Assembly (NCBI RefSeq): GCF_003970675.1 | Contig: NZ_CP034562.1 | Location: 930,001 to 994,000, forward strand | From: Flammeovirga pectinis | GTDB lineage: Bacteria; Bacteroidota; Bacteroidia; Cytophagales; Flammeovirgaceae | DNA: 64,000 nucleotides | Direction of reading: 5' to 3' | Part shown: positions 1 through 8,231 of the stretch, one piece after another | Numbering within the stretch: position 1 is the first letter of the stretch | How the letters are laid out: every line of letters starts with the position of its first letter | Made by a program: the position numbers and the translations under genes | The notes under the pieces: model-generated | What the model saw: only the letters and a program-made list of their open reading frames with translations | Database searches by the model: none | What the model was told of the DNA's origin: nothing

Positions 1-1315
1 TTTTCTTATTGGTACCAGTTCTGCTCGATTGAGCATCTGCGTTACGGAATGTCTTTTCTCCAGAACCTTGTCCTTGACCCTGTCCACCTTGTCCTGGTCC
101 TCTATTACCTTGACCTGGTCCACGGTTTCCTTGTCCCGGTCCACGATTTCCACCTTGTCCTTGACCTGGTCCACGATTTCCACCTTGTCCTTGTCCTGGT
201 CCACGGTTTCCACCTTGTCCTTGACCTGGTCCACGATTTCCACCTTGTCCTTGTCCACCTTGTCGGTTTCCGCCTTGACCTTGACCACCTTGACGATTAC
301 CGCCACCTTGACCTTGTCCTTGACCACCTTGTCGGTTTCCACCTTGACCTTGTTGACCTTGAGGTCCTTTTCCGTCAGAGTTTCCTACAGGAACACGTTT
401 TCTCTTACGTTTCTTTTGAGCATTTTTATCATCAGAAGAAGCAACCGGTTTTGGTTTTTTCTTACGACGGTTCTCAAAAGATGAAAGATCTACCTTACCA
501 ACAACAGTAAGTCCTTTCAATTCGTCAGCTTTTGCACTAATAGCTGCTTTGTTTTCACCTGCTGTAGCCTCATTAGTAGGGGCTGGCGCTTTTGCCTCGG
601 TAGTAGCCTCTTTTGGCTTATTAGCCTTCTCAACCTTCTGAGCAGGCTTTCCTTTGTTTTCTTGTTTCTTCACTTCTTGCTTTGGTTGCTCTGGCTTAGT
701 TTCCTGAGCTTTTGTTGCTTTCGCAGGAGAAGCTTTAGGTTCTTCTTTTTGAACCGGTTTCTTAGCTTCTACTTTTGGTTTTTCCGCTTTAACAGCAGGT
801 TTTTCCGCTTCTACCTTAGGGGCAGGAGCTGGTTTATCTTTAACAGGAGCTTTTTTAGCTGCTGGTTTCTTTTCAACTTTTTTAGGAGTTTCAAGATCCA
901 TTTTACCAACGACTTTTAAACCTGGACGTCCGCTATATGCTTCTGGCTCAGGTTTTGGCTCTGCAGGTTTTTCTTTCTTAGGATTCGAAGAGGCTTTTTC
1001 AGATGGAGCAGAATTCTTAATGATCAGATGATCGTCCTCTTTGTTCTCTGTTTTTGGACCTTTCTTTTTCTTAGATTCAATCACAGTATTTCCTACTTGA
1101 GAAGAAATTGAGATCTGAGATGCTTCTGCTTTCTCTTGCATAGATTTAGCATTCATCTTCTTAAGCATTTCGAAATGCTCCTGCGTAATCTTAGCATTTG
1201 GAGATGAAGACTCGATATCGATATTCTTCTTCTTCAATTGCTCGACTAGCGTTGAGTGTCCAACGTTTAATTTTTTGGCCGCTTGACCTATTCTGATCAT
1301 TTTTTGATCTGCCAT
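1..1315 (-). CDS. infB: Translation initiation factor IF-2, N-terminal part (runs off left edge)
   Basis: IF-2 is the GTPase that brings initiator tRNA to the 30S subunit. The visible part begins MADQKMIRIGQAAKKLN, the usual Bacteroidota IF2_N helical module (about residues 1-55). A long Lys/Pro/Glu/Ala-rich linker follows, then from about residue 317 to 420 a Gly/Gln/Asn/Arg repeat tract built on GQGGNRGPGQ. The frame is open from the ATG at 1315 to position 2; the G domain lies outside the window. Gene order rimP-nusA-infB is the conserved bacterial order and supports the call. A terminator after nusA and a promoter-like sequence at 1434-1441 suggest separate transcription. The repeat tract is longer and more regular than I expect for IF-2. 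Confidence 0.93.
   Translation of the reverse strand, partial: MADQKMIRIGQAAKKLNVGHSTLVEQLKKKNIDIESSSPNAKITQEHFEMLKKMNAKSMQEKAEASQISISSQVGNTVIESKKKKGPKTENKEDDHLIIKNSAPSEKASSNPKKEKPAEPKPEPEAYSGRPGLKVVGKMDLETPKKVEKKPAAKKAPVKDKPAPAPKVEAEKPAVKAEKPKVEAKKPVQKEEPKASPAKATKAQETKPEQPKQEVKKQENKGKPAQKVEKANKPKEATTEAKAPAPTNEATAGENKAAISAKADELKGLTVVGKVDLSSFENRRKKKPKPVASSDDKNAQKKRKRKRVPVGNSDGKGPQGQQGQGGNRQGGQGQGQGGGNRQGGQGQGGNRQGGQGQGGNRGPGQGQGGNRGPGQGQGGNRGPGQGQGGNRGPGQGNRGPGQGNRGPGQGGQGQGQGSGEKTFRNADAQSSRTGTNKK
59..363 (-). repeat. Tandem in-frame repeats coding a Gly/Gln/Asn/Arg linker in IF-2
   Basis: Direct repeats of about 18-36 bp, all multiples of three, encode alternating GQGGNRGPGQ and GQGGNRQGGQ units on the minus strand. 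The bases are so regular that spurious open frames arise on the plus strand here. Such tandem repeats can change copy number by slippage, so linker length may vary between strains. Confidence 0.85.
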
Positions 1316-1347
1316 ATATTCCTTTTCGTAATACTTTGTTCGTAATT

Positions 1348-1363
1348 ATTGCTTCACAGCAAT
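1348..1363 (-). promoter_or_regulatory. Small hairpin in the infB leader
   Basis: A perfect 6-bp inverted repeat (ATTGCT / AGCAAT, 4-nt loop) lies about 33-48 nt upstream of the infB start, inside the predicted leader. It may influence translation or mRNA stability; this is inference from structure alone. Confidence 0.4.
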
Positions 1364-1433
1364 CAAATTATAAGCGAAGTGCTTTAAGGAGCAATTCAAT
1401 GACGAACCCATACACGTGAACACTCCTAGAGTG

Positions 1434-1441
1434 CAAAGATA
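1434..1441 (-). promoter_or_regulatory. Predicted infB promoter (-7 element TATCTTTG)
   Basis: On the minus strand TATCTTTG matches the Bacteroidota -7 consensus TAnnTTTG exactly. A TTTA lies 20 nt further upstream as a weak -33 element. This places the start of an infB leader of about 110 nt. A 5-bp inverted repeat (CACTC/GAGTG, 1420-1432) immediately follows and may overlap the start site. Confidence 0.55.
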
Positions 1442-1585
1442 TAAGTTTGTTTCATAAAACTTAAATTTAATTGTAATAGATGTCTACCTTTTTGCACTTA
1501 TTATTGTTATTCTTCAAAAATGAGTGCTTAAACGCAAGTTGTTTACAATTATTTTGATTGCTTTTCTTCTTTTTATAACAAAAAA

Positions 1586-1610
1586 GGAGGTCATAAAATT
1601 TATGACCTCC
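1586..1610 (-). terminator. Intrinsic terminator of rimP-nusA
   Basis: GGAGGTCATA and its reverse complement form a strong stem. Read on the minus strand it is followed by a run of T, as for a rho-independent terminator. It ends the rimP-nusA unit before infB. Confidence 0.85.
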
Positions 1611-1678
1611 CAATATTATTACAATTATTTCAATTATAAATCTTCTATTTGGAAGTATTCATAATATAAAAACTGAAC

Positions 1679-3265
1679 TTATTTCTTAATTACCTGAAGA
1701 ACTTCATCAACAGTTTCGTCTTCTAAGTCTGTTTTTTCAATAACTTCTTCTCTTGTAATAGCAAGAACCGATTCTACAGTAGTAAGTCCAACTTGCTTGA
1801 ATTCGTCAATGATCCATTCTTCAATATCAGAAGCAAAGTTGCCAAGGTCTATGCCTTCAACTACAACTGTTGTTTCTGCTTCTGCTGCAGGTTCCGTTGC
1901 TGGAGCTGCTGTAGAAGTAGGAGTTTCAAAATCCTCATCATCCATATCTCCAGAATAATCTACTTCGATTTCTTCATCGTCGTTGTTTTCTTGAGGTTGG
2001 TTTTTAGGAGAGTTATCTTCTTCAAATTCTTTACGAAGCGTATGCATAATTGCAAGCACCATTTCTTCTTCAAGATCTGTTCTTGTAACTAATTCATTTA
2101 CTTCATGATCAAGAACAGCTTTAGCAGTATCTAAACCAATGTTTTTCAATTCTAATAGCATCCAATCATCGAATACATCATTGAATTCCATTAAGTCGAT
2201 ATCGAAATCTTCAACTTCGTGTTCTTGTAACTCTCTGAATACATCAATTTCGTATCCAACTAACATAGAAGCTAATTTAATGTTTTGGCCACCTTTACCA
2301 ATTGCCAAAGAAACTTGGTCTTTAGGTAAAACTACTTCAACACGTTTTTCTTCTTCATTAATTTTAACTGTATTAATGTGAGCAGGGCTTAAAGAACGTC
2401 TTATTAATAGGTCAAGATTTTCTGTAAAGTTAATTACATCAATGTTCTCGTTTTGTAATTCACGTACAATAGAGTGGATACGTGATCCTCTCATACCTAC
2501 ACAAGCACCAACAGGGTCGATACGATCATCAAAAGATTCAACAGAAACTTTTGCTCTTTCACCTGGTTCACGAACGATATTTTTGATTGCGATTAAACCA
2601 TCAAAAATTTCTGGAACTTCTTGTTCAAAAAGAAGACGTAAGAATAGCGGAGAAGTACGGGATAAAACAATCTTAGGATTGTTGTTATTCATTTCTACTC
2701 TATCAATTACGGCACGGACGTGATCACCTTTTCTGTAACGATCTTTAGAGATCATTTCAGTTCTTGGTAAAGAAAGTTCGTTGTCGTCTTGGTCCATTAT
2801 GATTAACTCACGACCTAAAGTTTGGTAAACTTCACCCATGATTAATTCTCCAACACGTTCTTTGTATTGATCGAAAAGTACTTTTTTCTCCAAGTCTTTC
2901 ACTTTTTGAATAAGTGTCTGACGAGCAGTTTGTACCATTCTTCTACCAAAGAAATCAATTTCTACAGCTTCAGCAACTTCTTCATCTACTTCAAAATCTT
3001 CTTCGATTTTTTTAGCGTCAGTTAAATGGATTTGAGTTTGAGCATCAAATTCTTCTGCATCATCTGCAACAATTTGACGGTATCTCCAAATTTCCAAGTC
3101 ACCAGCATCAACGTTAATAATTACGTCAAATGTAGCGTCGTCACCATATTGTTTACGAATCATTGTTTTAAAAACATCCTCCAATATTTTAATCATTGTA
3201 GGACGGTCAATGCCTTTCATTTTGGCAAATTCCTTAAACGATTCGATGAGTTCCATGCTGTTCAT
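1679..3265 (-). CDS. nusA: Transcription termination/antitermination factor NusA
   Basis: NusA binds RNA polymerase and modulates pausing, termination and antitermination. At 528 residues it shows the N-terminal polymerase-binding domain (about 1-125), an S1 domain (about 135-200, with the ITMISKDRYRKGDHVRA-like stretch near its end), two KH domains (about 230-345; motifs GACVGMRGSRI and LAIGKGGQNIKLA), an acidic linker, and two C-terminal helix-hairpin-helix repeats (LKNIGLDTAKAVLD about residue 373, FKQVGLTTVESVLA near 490). It lies 38 bp downstream of rimP on the same strand. An acidic, Thr/Ala-rich insert (about 420-475) separates the two C-terminal repeats. Confidence 0.97.
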   Translation of the reverse strand: MNSMELIESFKEFAKMKGIDRPTMIKILEDVFKTMIRKQYGDDATFDVIINVDAGDLEIWRYRQIVADDAEEFDAQTQIHLTDAKKIEEDFEVDEEVAEAVEIDFFGRRMVQTARQTLIQKVKDLEKKVLFDQYKERVGELIMGEVYQTLGRELIIMDQDDNELSLPRTEMISKDRYRKGDHVRAVIDRVEMNNNNPKIVLSRTSPLFLRLLFEQEVPEIFDGLIAIKNIVREPGERAKVSVESFDDRIDPVGACVGMRGSRIHSIVRELQNENIDVINFTENLDLLIRRSLSPAHINTVKINEEEKRVEVVLPKDQVSLAIGKGGQNIKLASMLVGYEIDVFRELQEHEVEDFDIDLMEFNDVFDDWMLLELKNIGLDTAKAVLDHEVNELVTRTDLEEEMVLAIMHTLRKEFEEDNSPKNQPQENNDDEEIEVDYSGDMDDEDFETPTSTAAPATEPAAEAETTVVVEGIDLGNFASDIEEWIIDEFKQVGLTTVESVLAITREEVIEKTDLEDETVDEVLQVIKK

Positions 3266-3303
3266 ATCTGCAACTGTTTTGTTTTATTTTTATAGGGTTT
3301 TAA

Positions 3304-3777
3304 TTATTTGAAAGAAACTTCAACTACAGTGTTATCAATGTCGTTGAATGGAATTTCCATCTCTTTAATTGTTACCTTCTTTTTTCCTTTTTCTGTAATT
3401 TCAGCATCTATTAAAATGCTTTCTTCTTTTACTTCTTTCAAAGTACCAGTGAATTTTGTCTCATTGTTTCTCGTAACAGTAATTTTACGGTCTACATTTT
3501 TGACATATTGTCTATGTAACTCTAGCGGTTCACCAATACCAGCCGAAGTTACTTCAAATTGATATTCGTCGTCTTTAATCAAGTCTCTTTCATCAAGTTC
3601 GTGTCCTACTTCTCTTGATACTTTAGTTACTTGCTCAATAGTGACCCCGTTGTCGCCATCTAAAATTATTAAAACTTTTAAACGACGAGCACCTTTTGCA
3701 TCTACTTTTACAACATATAAGGATTCATCCGGTAAATGTTGCTCAACGATTTTTTTTATCTGTGCGGCTAATTCCAT
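3304..3777 (-). CDS. rimP: Ribosome maturation factor RimP
   Basis: RimP helps mature the 30S subunit. The 157-residue length is normal for the family, with an N-terminal alpha/beta domain (about 1-80; VVKVDAKGARRLKVLIILDGDNGVTIE in part) and a C-terminal SH3-like barrel (about 85-157). VTSAGIGEPL corresponds to the conserved VSSPGLDRPL-type motif, with the usual SPG changed to SAG. It is first in the rimP-nusA unit. Confidence 0.93.
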   Translation of the reverse strand: MELAAQIKKIVEQHLPDESLYVVKVDAKGARRLKVLIILDGDNGVTIEQVTKVSREVGHELDERDLIKDDEYQFEVTSAGIGEPLELHRQYVKNVDRKITVTRNNETKFTGTLKEVKEESILIDAEITEKGKKKVTIKEMEIPFNDIDNTVVEVSFK

Positions 3778-3934
3778 ACACTTTTCAGCTTCAAATTTGA
3801 AAACAATTAGGTTTTGATGAGAAAATCTAAAATTCCTTCATCAAAGTGTGAAAGTAATTAATTTATTATTTGATTGAAAATCAGTTAAGTATAATTAATC
3901 ATTTTCTGCATCCCTTAAAAAAAAGCAAACAAAA

Positions 3935-3957
3935 AAGGGAGCTAAATTTGCTCCCTT
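3935..3957 (-). terminator. Intrinsic terminator downstream of the cytochrome c gene
   Basis: AAGGGAGC and GCTCCCTT form an 8-bp stem with a 7-nt loop. On the minus strand it is followed by TTTTGTTTGC and a further T run. It sits about 65 bp past the stop of the gene at 4023-4637. Confidence 0.8.
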
Positions 3958-4022
3958 CTAGATGCTTTTCGTGATGTTGACACAAAGATACTTATTACAA
4001 TCAATTTTGCAATAAGTTTTTC

Positions 4023-4637
4023 TTAATTTCTTAGTTTGATAACATAATCTGCTACGGCATTAAGTTGCTCTTTGGATAAATCGTTCTCACTAAATTTAAA
4101 CATTACACCTTTACCATTACGTACAATATGCTCAATTCCGTCTTTGTCAAGCTTACTTTCTGATAATTTTGGAGCATTACTTTTTTGTGCATCTCCATTA
4201 ATACCATGACATTGTGAACATTTCTTAGTAAATAATTCTTTGCCATTATGTACAGCTGATATGTTCTCAGTTCCACCTGTCATAATTTTTTTAGCTTTAG
4301 CACGGTGCATTTCAGCCATTCCGTATGCCATAACTAAACATAAAACAGAAAGAACCATAAGGATCTTATTGTATTTTTTTGTTGCGATAACAGCTAAAGG
4401 AATAGATGCTACAACTAATGCGAATTTAATTCCTAATAAAGGAGTATAAACAGGCATTACTGTTAATAAATATCCTCCAGTTACTAAAAACAAAAGAGAG
4501 ATAATCATTTCAGGAACCTTGATTACTTTTGCAAATTTTTGAAAAGCATCTTTCCCTACAAACATTAATACAGCTTTTACTAGATATATTAATAAGAATG
4601 TTGAAACAATAATTCTGTGTATAAGAAGTAAATCCAT
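4023..4637 (-). CDS. SirB-like membrane protein fused to a cytochrome c domain
   Basis: The 204-residue protein has four predicted membrane segments (about 5-28, 43-62, 66-87, 91-108) resembling the SirB family. A periplasmic monohaem cytochrome c domain follows, with the haem motif CSQCH at residues 140-144 and a likely distal Met ligand near 179 (GKGVMFKF). It is therefore an inner-membrane electron carrier facing the periplasm; its partner is not shown by the sequence. It lies 155 bp downstream of a FAD oxidoreductase gene on the same strand. A Crp/Fnr-type palindrome lies upstream at 4744-4757. Confidence 0.82.
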   Translation of the reverse strand: MDLLLIHRIIVSTFLLIYLVKAVLMFVGKDAFQKFAKVIKVPEMIISLLFLVTGGYLLTVMPVYTPLLGIKFALVVASIPLAVIATKKYNKILMVLSVLCLVMAYGMAEMHRAKAKKIMTGGTENISAVHNGKELFTKKCSQCHGINGDAQKSNAPKLSESKLDKDGIEHIVRNGKGVMFKFSENDLSKEQLNAVADYVIKLRN

Positions 4638-4743
4638 GATTTGTTAGATGTTACGTTTTTTTAGTATTAAAAAGTGATCATTTTTGATCTGTACCTATTT
4701 GGCTGCAATATGCATTATAATTTTTTAAAATACAGAAGTTTTG

Positions 4744-4757
4744 GTGATATAGATCAC
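4744..4757. promoter_or_regulatory. Crp/Fnr-type palindrome upstream of the cytochrome c gene
   Basis: GTGATATAGATCAC has half-sites GTGA and TCAC six bases apart, the geometry of Crp/Fnr-family sites. It lies about 107 bp upstream of the start at 4637. Binding is not shown by sequence alone. Confidence 0.4.
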
Positions 4758-4792
4758 TATAATAATTCCAACTACCTGTAATTGAAAAAGTT

Positions 4793-5938
4793 TTATTGGT
4801 CTTGGTGTTCTAAATTTGATACGATATGTGCAAGTTCAATACCAACCTGTGATCCAATAGCTACACCCATTCCTCCCATTCTAACTCCAATAGCAATCCT
4901 ATCAGAAAGTAACTTAATTATTGGCGTCTTTTTATCTCCAAAAGCCATTATTCCTGCCCATTTAGTATCAATTTTGTATGGAGTATTGGGTAAAATTGTA
5001 GTATTTAAAATAGATATTAAGTTTTCTATAATTGGTTTGGTGGTTTTTAACTCTGTAGTTGTTTCTCCATCGTAGTCTAAATGTCTACCTCCGCCAATTA
5101 TAACTCTATCACCGTAATTTCTAAAATAATAATAACCTCTATCCATATGGAAAGTACCTTTAAAAGGAAGGTTTTTAATGGGATGTGTAATTAAAACTTG
5201 TCCTCTGCCTGGAGTTACTTCTAGTTGAGGGAGTAGTTGTTGTGTGAAAGCGTTTACACATATACAACATTTATTGGCATAGAAATCTATCTTTGCTCTA
5301 TTATTATAGCTAGAACAAATAACCTTATCACCAAGGTCGTAGAATTCTTCTATTTTAGTACCCGTTATAATCTCTATATCTAATTGCCTTGCTATTTTAA
5401 GCAAAGCAGACATCATTTTACCGGTGTGAATTTGTCCTTCAAACTTATTAAATAGTAATTTCTGTACCTTATCCTTATTAAAGCCAAATGTACCAATATC
5501 ATCAGAACGGTCAGAAAAAACGTTGTCGTTAAAGATAGGATAGAGTAAAGCGTTAATCTCTTCCATTCGAGTAACGTAATGTGCTTGTTCTTCTGTGATA
5601 AGTTCGTAACCACCTAGCTGTTTAAAATCTAGTGCATCGTCTCCTAGTTTAATTCTAAGGTTATTTAACCCCTTAAATCTTTTTTCTACAATAGATATTA
5701 CTTCTTCTTTGGGCATGTTTTTTAAGTCGTCACAGATTTCTGTAAGACTACCAAAACAGGCAAAGCCAGCATTTTTTGTGCTAGCTCCAGAAGGTAATGT
5801 TCCCTTTTCTACAATTAAAACACGGTTGTTAGGGTGTTTTTCTTTATATTCTATTGCAGTAGTCAAGCCTACAATTCCACTTCCAACAACAATTAAGTTG
5901 TAATTTGTAAAACTGTCATTTTCCCAAAAGCTTATCAT
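4793..5938 (-). CDS. FAD-dependent amine/amino-acid oxidase (DAO family)
   Basis: The 381-residue protein has an N-terminal Rossmann motif VVGSGIVG (residues 17-24) with a ribose-binding Glu about 20 residues later (LIVEKG), then GASTKNAGFACFGS, typical of DadA/glycine-oxidase type flavoenzymes (PF01266). The C-terminal part contains GRGQVLITHP and WAGIMAFGDKKTPII, also typical of the family. It probably oxidises an amino acid or amine in the cytoplasm; the substrate cannot be told. No signal peptide is seen. It is divergent from the TerD-like gene, with 91 bp between starts. Confidence 0.85.
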   Translation of the reverse strand: MISFWENDSFTNYNLIVVGSGIVGLTTAIEYKEKHPNNRVLIVEKGTLPSGASTKNAGFACFGSLTEICDDLKNMPKEEVISIVEKRFKGLNNLRIKLGDDALDFKQLGGYELITEEQAHYVTRMEEINALLYPIFNDNVFSDRSDDIGTFGFNKDKVQKLLFNKFEGQIHTGKMMSALLKIARQLDIEIITGTKIEEFYDLGDKVICSSYNNRAKIDFYANKCCICVNAFTQQLLPQLEVTPGRGQVLITHPIKNLPFKGTFHMDRGYYYFRNYGDRVIIGGGRHLDYDGETTTELKTTKPIIENLISILNTTILPNTPYKIDTKWAGIMAFGDKKTPIIKLLSDRIAIGVRMGGMGVAIGSQVGIELAHIVSNLEHQDQ

Positions 5939-6029
5939 ATGTGTTGAGTAGTATTGTCTGAATTGGTTGTTTTTTTGTTATGTAATTGCAAAATAAGAAA
6001 GATCACGCTAAATAAATAGAAAAATTTTT

Positions 6030-6605
6030 ATGGCAACGAGTATCATTAGAAAAGGTAAAGGAGTTCGTTTAAGAGAAGTTTCTGACGTTAAACTTGATAA
6101 AATTAAAATAGGTTTAGGTTGGGAATTAAGAAAAGGGGGGCATTTAGATTTAGATGCTTCGGTATTTTTATTAGGCGAAGATGGAAAATTACCGAGTGAT
6201 GAATACTTCGTTTTTTATAATAATTTAGAATCACCAGATGGTATGGTAAAACATAAAGGTGATAATAGAGTAGGTGATGCTGAAGGCGATGATGAAGAAA
6301 TTTTATTGAATTTACCTTATATCTCTCCATCGGTTAAAGAATTGGTGTTTGTAGTTAGTATTTACGATGCCCAAAATAGACGACATAATTTTGGTAACTT
6401 AGAAGAGGCATACATAAGAGTGGTTAATTTAAAGGATAGCAAGGAAATCTTAAATTTTGATCTTGATGCCGATTATGGAGATGATACCGAGGTTGAATTT
6501 GCAAAAATGAGAAGAGAAGATGATGGATGGCGTTTTATACCTACCGGTGTGGGGTCTAAAATTGGTTTGCAAGGATATGTTGATAAGTACATTCCTGAAT
6601 TATAA
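6030..6605 (+). CDS. TerD-family protein
   Basis: The 191-residue sequence matches the TerD/TerE/CABP1 fold, with GLGWEL near residue 28, the Ca-binding type motif LDLDASVFLL (about 39-48), GDDEEI, and FDLDADYGDDTEVEFA near 150. Family members bind calcium and are linked to tellurite resistance and stress. Here it stands alone, without terA, terB, terC or terZ nearby, so a tellurite role cannot be inferred. Confidence 0.88.
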   Translation: MATSIIRKGKGVRLREVSDVKLDKIKIGLGWELRKGGHLDLDASVFLLGEDGKLPSDEYFVFYNNLESPDGMVKHKGDNRVGDAEGDDEEILLNLPYISPSVKELVFVVSIYDAQNRRHNFGNLEEAYIRVVNLKDSKEILNFDLDADYGDDTEVEFAKMRREDDGWRFIPTGVGSKIGLQGYVDKYIPEL

Positions 6606-6756
6606 AAAAAATTGGCTTACTAATCAAAAATTAGCATCTTCGCAGAAAATTACTTGTTTGTAAAGTGACGAAACACTTATCATTTTACATGATTTAAGAA
6701 ACCATACTATGTATTTCTGTACTATAAGATGATTATTGAACCTTTACTACAGAAAT

Positions 6757-6764
6757 TACCTTTA
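6757..6764 (+). promoter_or_regulatory. Possible promoter of the saccharopine-dehydrogenase-like gene
   Basis: TACCTTTA matches TAnnTTTG in all but the last base, with TTG at 6736-6738 (18-bp spacer). It lies 40 bp before the ATG at 6805. Moderate match only. Confidence 0.35.
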
Positions 6765-6804
6765 TACTAAACGAAAATCCATCACTATTTAAACCATATA
6801 AATC

Positions 6805-8013
6805 ATGAAAGTTGGAATTATCAAAGAGGGGAAAGTTCCTCAGGATAAAAGAGTTGCATTAACACCTGCTCAATGTGAAGAAGTTCTAGAAAAATACCCA
6901 GAGGTAGAAATTTACGTTCAAAAAAGCCCTATTCGTTGCTACGAAGATAAAGAATATGAAGAGTTGGGTATTGCCGTGGTTGATAGTGTAGAAGATTGCG
7001 ATATCTTATTAGGTATTAAAGAAGTGCCGATTAAAGAATTGGTGCCTAATAAAAAATATTTCTTCTTTTCGCATACAATCAAAAAGCAGCCATATAATAG
7101 AGAATTGTTAAATGCGATTCTTGATAATAATATATCAATTGCAGATTACGAAGTACTTACTAAAGAAGATGGTTCAAGAGTTATTGCTTTTGGTCGTTTT
7201 GCAGGTTTAGTTGGTGCTTACAATGGTTTATTAGCTTACGGTAAACGTCACAAATCATTTGATTTAAAACCAGCTCATTTATGTCATGATTTAAATGAAT
7301 TGTGGATTGAATGTAAAAAAGTAATATTACCTTCTGATTTTAAAATTGTATTAACAGGTAGTGGTCGTGTTTCTAACGGAGCGGTTGAAACACTTTTAGC
7401 AGCAGGAGTTAAAAAAGTAAGCAAAGAAGATTATTTAAATCAAACATTTGATTACCCAGTGTTTGTACAATTAAGATCAAAAGATTACCATGCTAAGAAA
7501 GATGGTTCTGCTTTTGAAATTAAAGATTTCTTTGCTAATCCTGGAGATTTCAAATCTACATTTACTGATTTTATTCCGGTATCTAATATGTTAGTAGCAG
7601 GCGCATTCTGGCATCCTGCAGCACCAGTATTATTTACGAGAGAAGATATTTTAAAAGATGATTTTAAAATTGAAGTAATTGCAGATGTAACTTGTGATAT
7701 TGAAGGTTCTATTCCTTCTACATTACAACCTTCTACAATTGTAGATCCTTTATACGATTATAATCCAGTAACAGGGAAAGTAGAAGAAGCACTGTCTAGT
7801 GATAAAAATATTACAGTAATGGCTGTTGATAATTTACCAAACGAATTACCAAGAGATGCTTCAGAATCATTTGGACGTCAGATGATTGATAATGTATTAG
7901 AAGATCTATTTGTTACAAATAAAGGTGTAGTAAGTGGAGCAACAATTACAGATAATAAAAAATTGACAGAGAAATTTAGTTATCTACAAGATTACGTAGA
8001 TGGGAAAGAGTAA
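6805..8013 (+). CDS. Saccharopine dehydrogenase (lysine-forming)/alanine dehydrogenase-type protein
   Basis: The 402-residue protein belongs to the AlaDH/PNT superfamily. The N-terminal domain has DKRVALTPAQCEEVLEKYP (about 14-32), and FGRFAGLVGAYNGLLAYG lies near 130. The NAD-binding domain starts IVLTGSGRVSNGAVETLL near residue 184. VIADVTCDIEGSIPST near 290 resembles the lysine-ketoglutarate reductase/saccharopine dehydrogenase branch rather than true alanine dehydrogenase. The likely reaction is NAD(P)-dependent interconversion of saccharopine with lysine and 2-oxoglutarate, but related enzymes of unknown substrate exist. It is monocistronic, with a terminator at 8045-8077. Confidence 0.78.
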   Translation: MKVGIIKEGKVPQDKRVALTPAQCEEVLEKYPEVEIYVQKSPIRCYEDKEYEELGIAVVDSVEDCDILLGIKEVPIKELVPNKKYFFFSHTIKKQPYNRELLNAILDNNISIADYEVLTKEDGSRVIAFGRFAGLVGAYNGLLAYGKRHKSFDLKPAHLCHDLNELWIECKKVILPSDFKIVLTGSGRVSNGAVETLLAAGVKKVSKEDYLNQTFDYPVFVQLRSKDYHAKKDGSAFEIKDFFANPGDFKSTFTDFIPVSNMLVAGAFWHPAAPVLFTREDILKDDFKIEVIADVTCDIEGSIPSTLQPSTIVDPLYDYNPVTGKVEEALSSDKNITVMAVDNLPNELPRDASESFGRQMIDNVLEDLFVTNKGVVSGATITDNKKLTEKFSYLQDYVDGKE

Positions 8014-8044
8014 TTTTAAGTAATTTCTTTTAAATTTATAAGAT

Positions 8045-8077
8045 AAATCACGTAGTAAATCAATTGCTACGTGATTT
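8045..8077 (+). terminator. Intrinsic terminator after the saccharopine-dehydrogenase-like gene
   Basis: AAATCACGTAG and CTACGTGATTT form an 11-bp stem followed by a T run. Confidence 0.85.
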
Positions 8078-8175
8078 TTTTTATGCTCAAAATCAGTAAT
8101 TTATATATTTAAACTTATTTTAGTACAATAATTTACTTATTTTATTTACGTATAATTACTTTATTTGTGTGTCGA

Positions 8176-8205
8176 TTGTAAGCGTGTGCATCGAAATTAC
8201 TTTTC
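8176..8205 (+). promoter_or_regulatory. amtB: Predicted amtB promoter with an internal palindrome
   Basis: TTG at 8176-8178 and TACTTTTC at 8198-8205 are 19 bp apart, close to the Bacteroidota consensus. An inverted repeat with arms TCGAT and ATCGA spans 8172-8194, overlapping the -33 element and spacer. That is a plausible place for a nitrogen-responsive regulator, but this is inference. Confidence 0.45.
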
Positions 8206-8231
8206 TACTATCATCTATTTAGAACAAACAA

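Larger units (their letters stand above)
1316..1678. other. Intergenic region nusA-infB (363 bp)
   Basis: No coding sequence is seen. It holds the rimP-nusA terminator (1586-1610), an infB promoter-like element (1434-1441) and a leader with small inverted repeats. Confidence 0.7.

Noticed and set aside
59-363. Repeat array resembling a CRISPR
   Set aside because: Units are contiguous coding repeats in multiples of three with no unique spacers.
29-510. Two long plus-strand open frames over the infB repeat tract, with a Leu/Ser/Thr-rich repeated translation
   Set aside because: They are shadows of the minus-strand Gly/Gln/Arg repeats; the minus frame reads smoothly into a recognisable IF-2 N-terminus.
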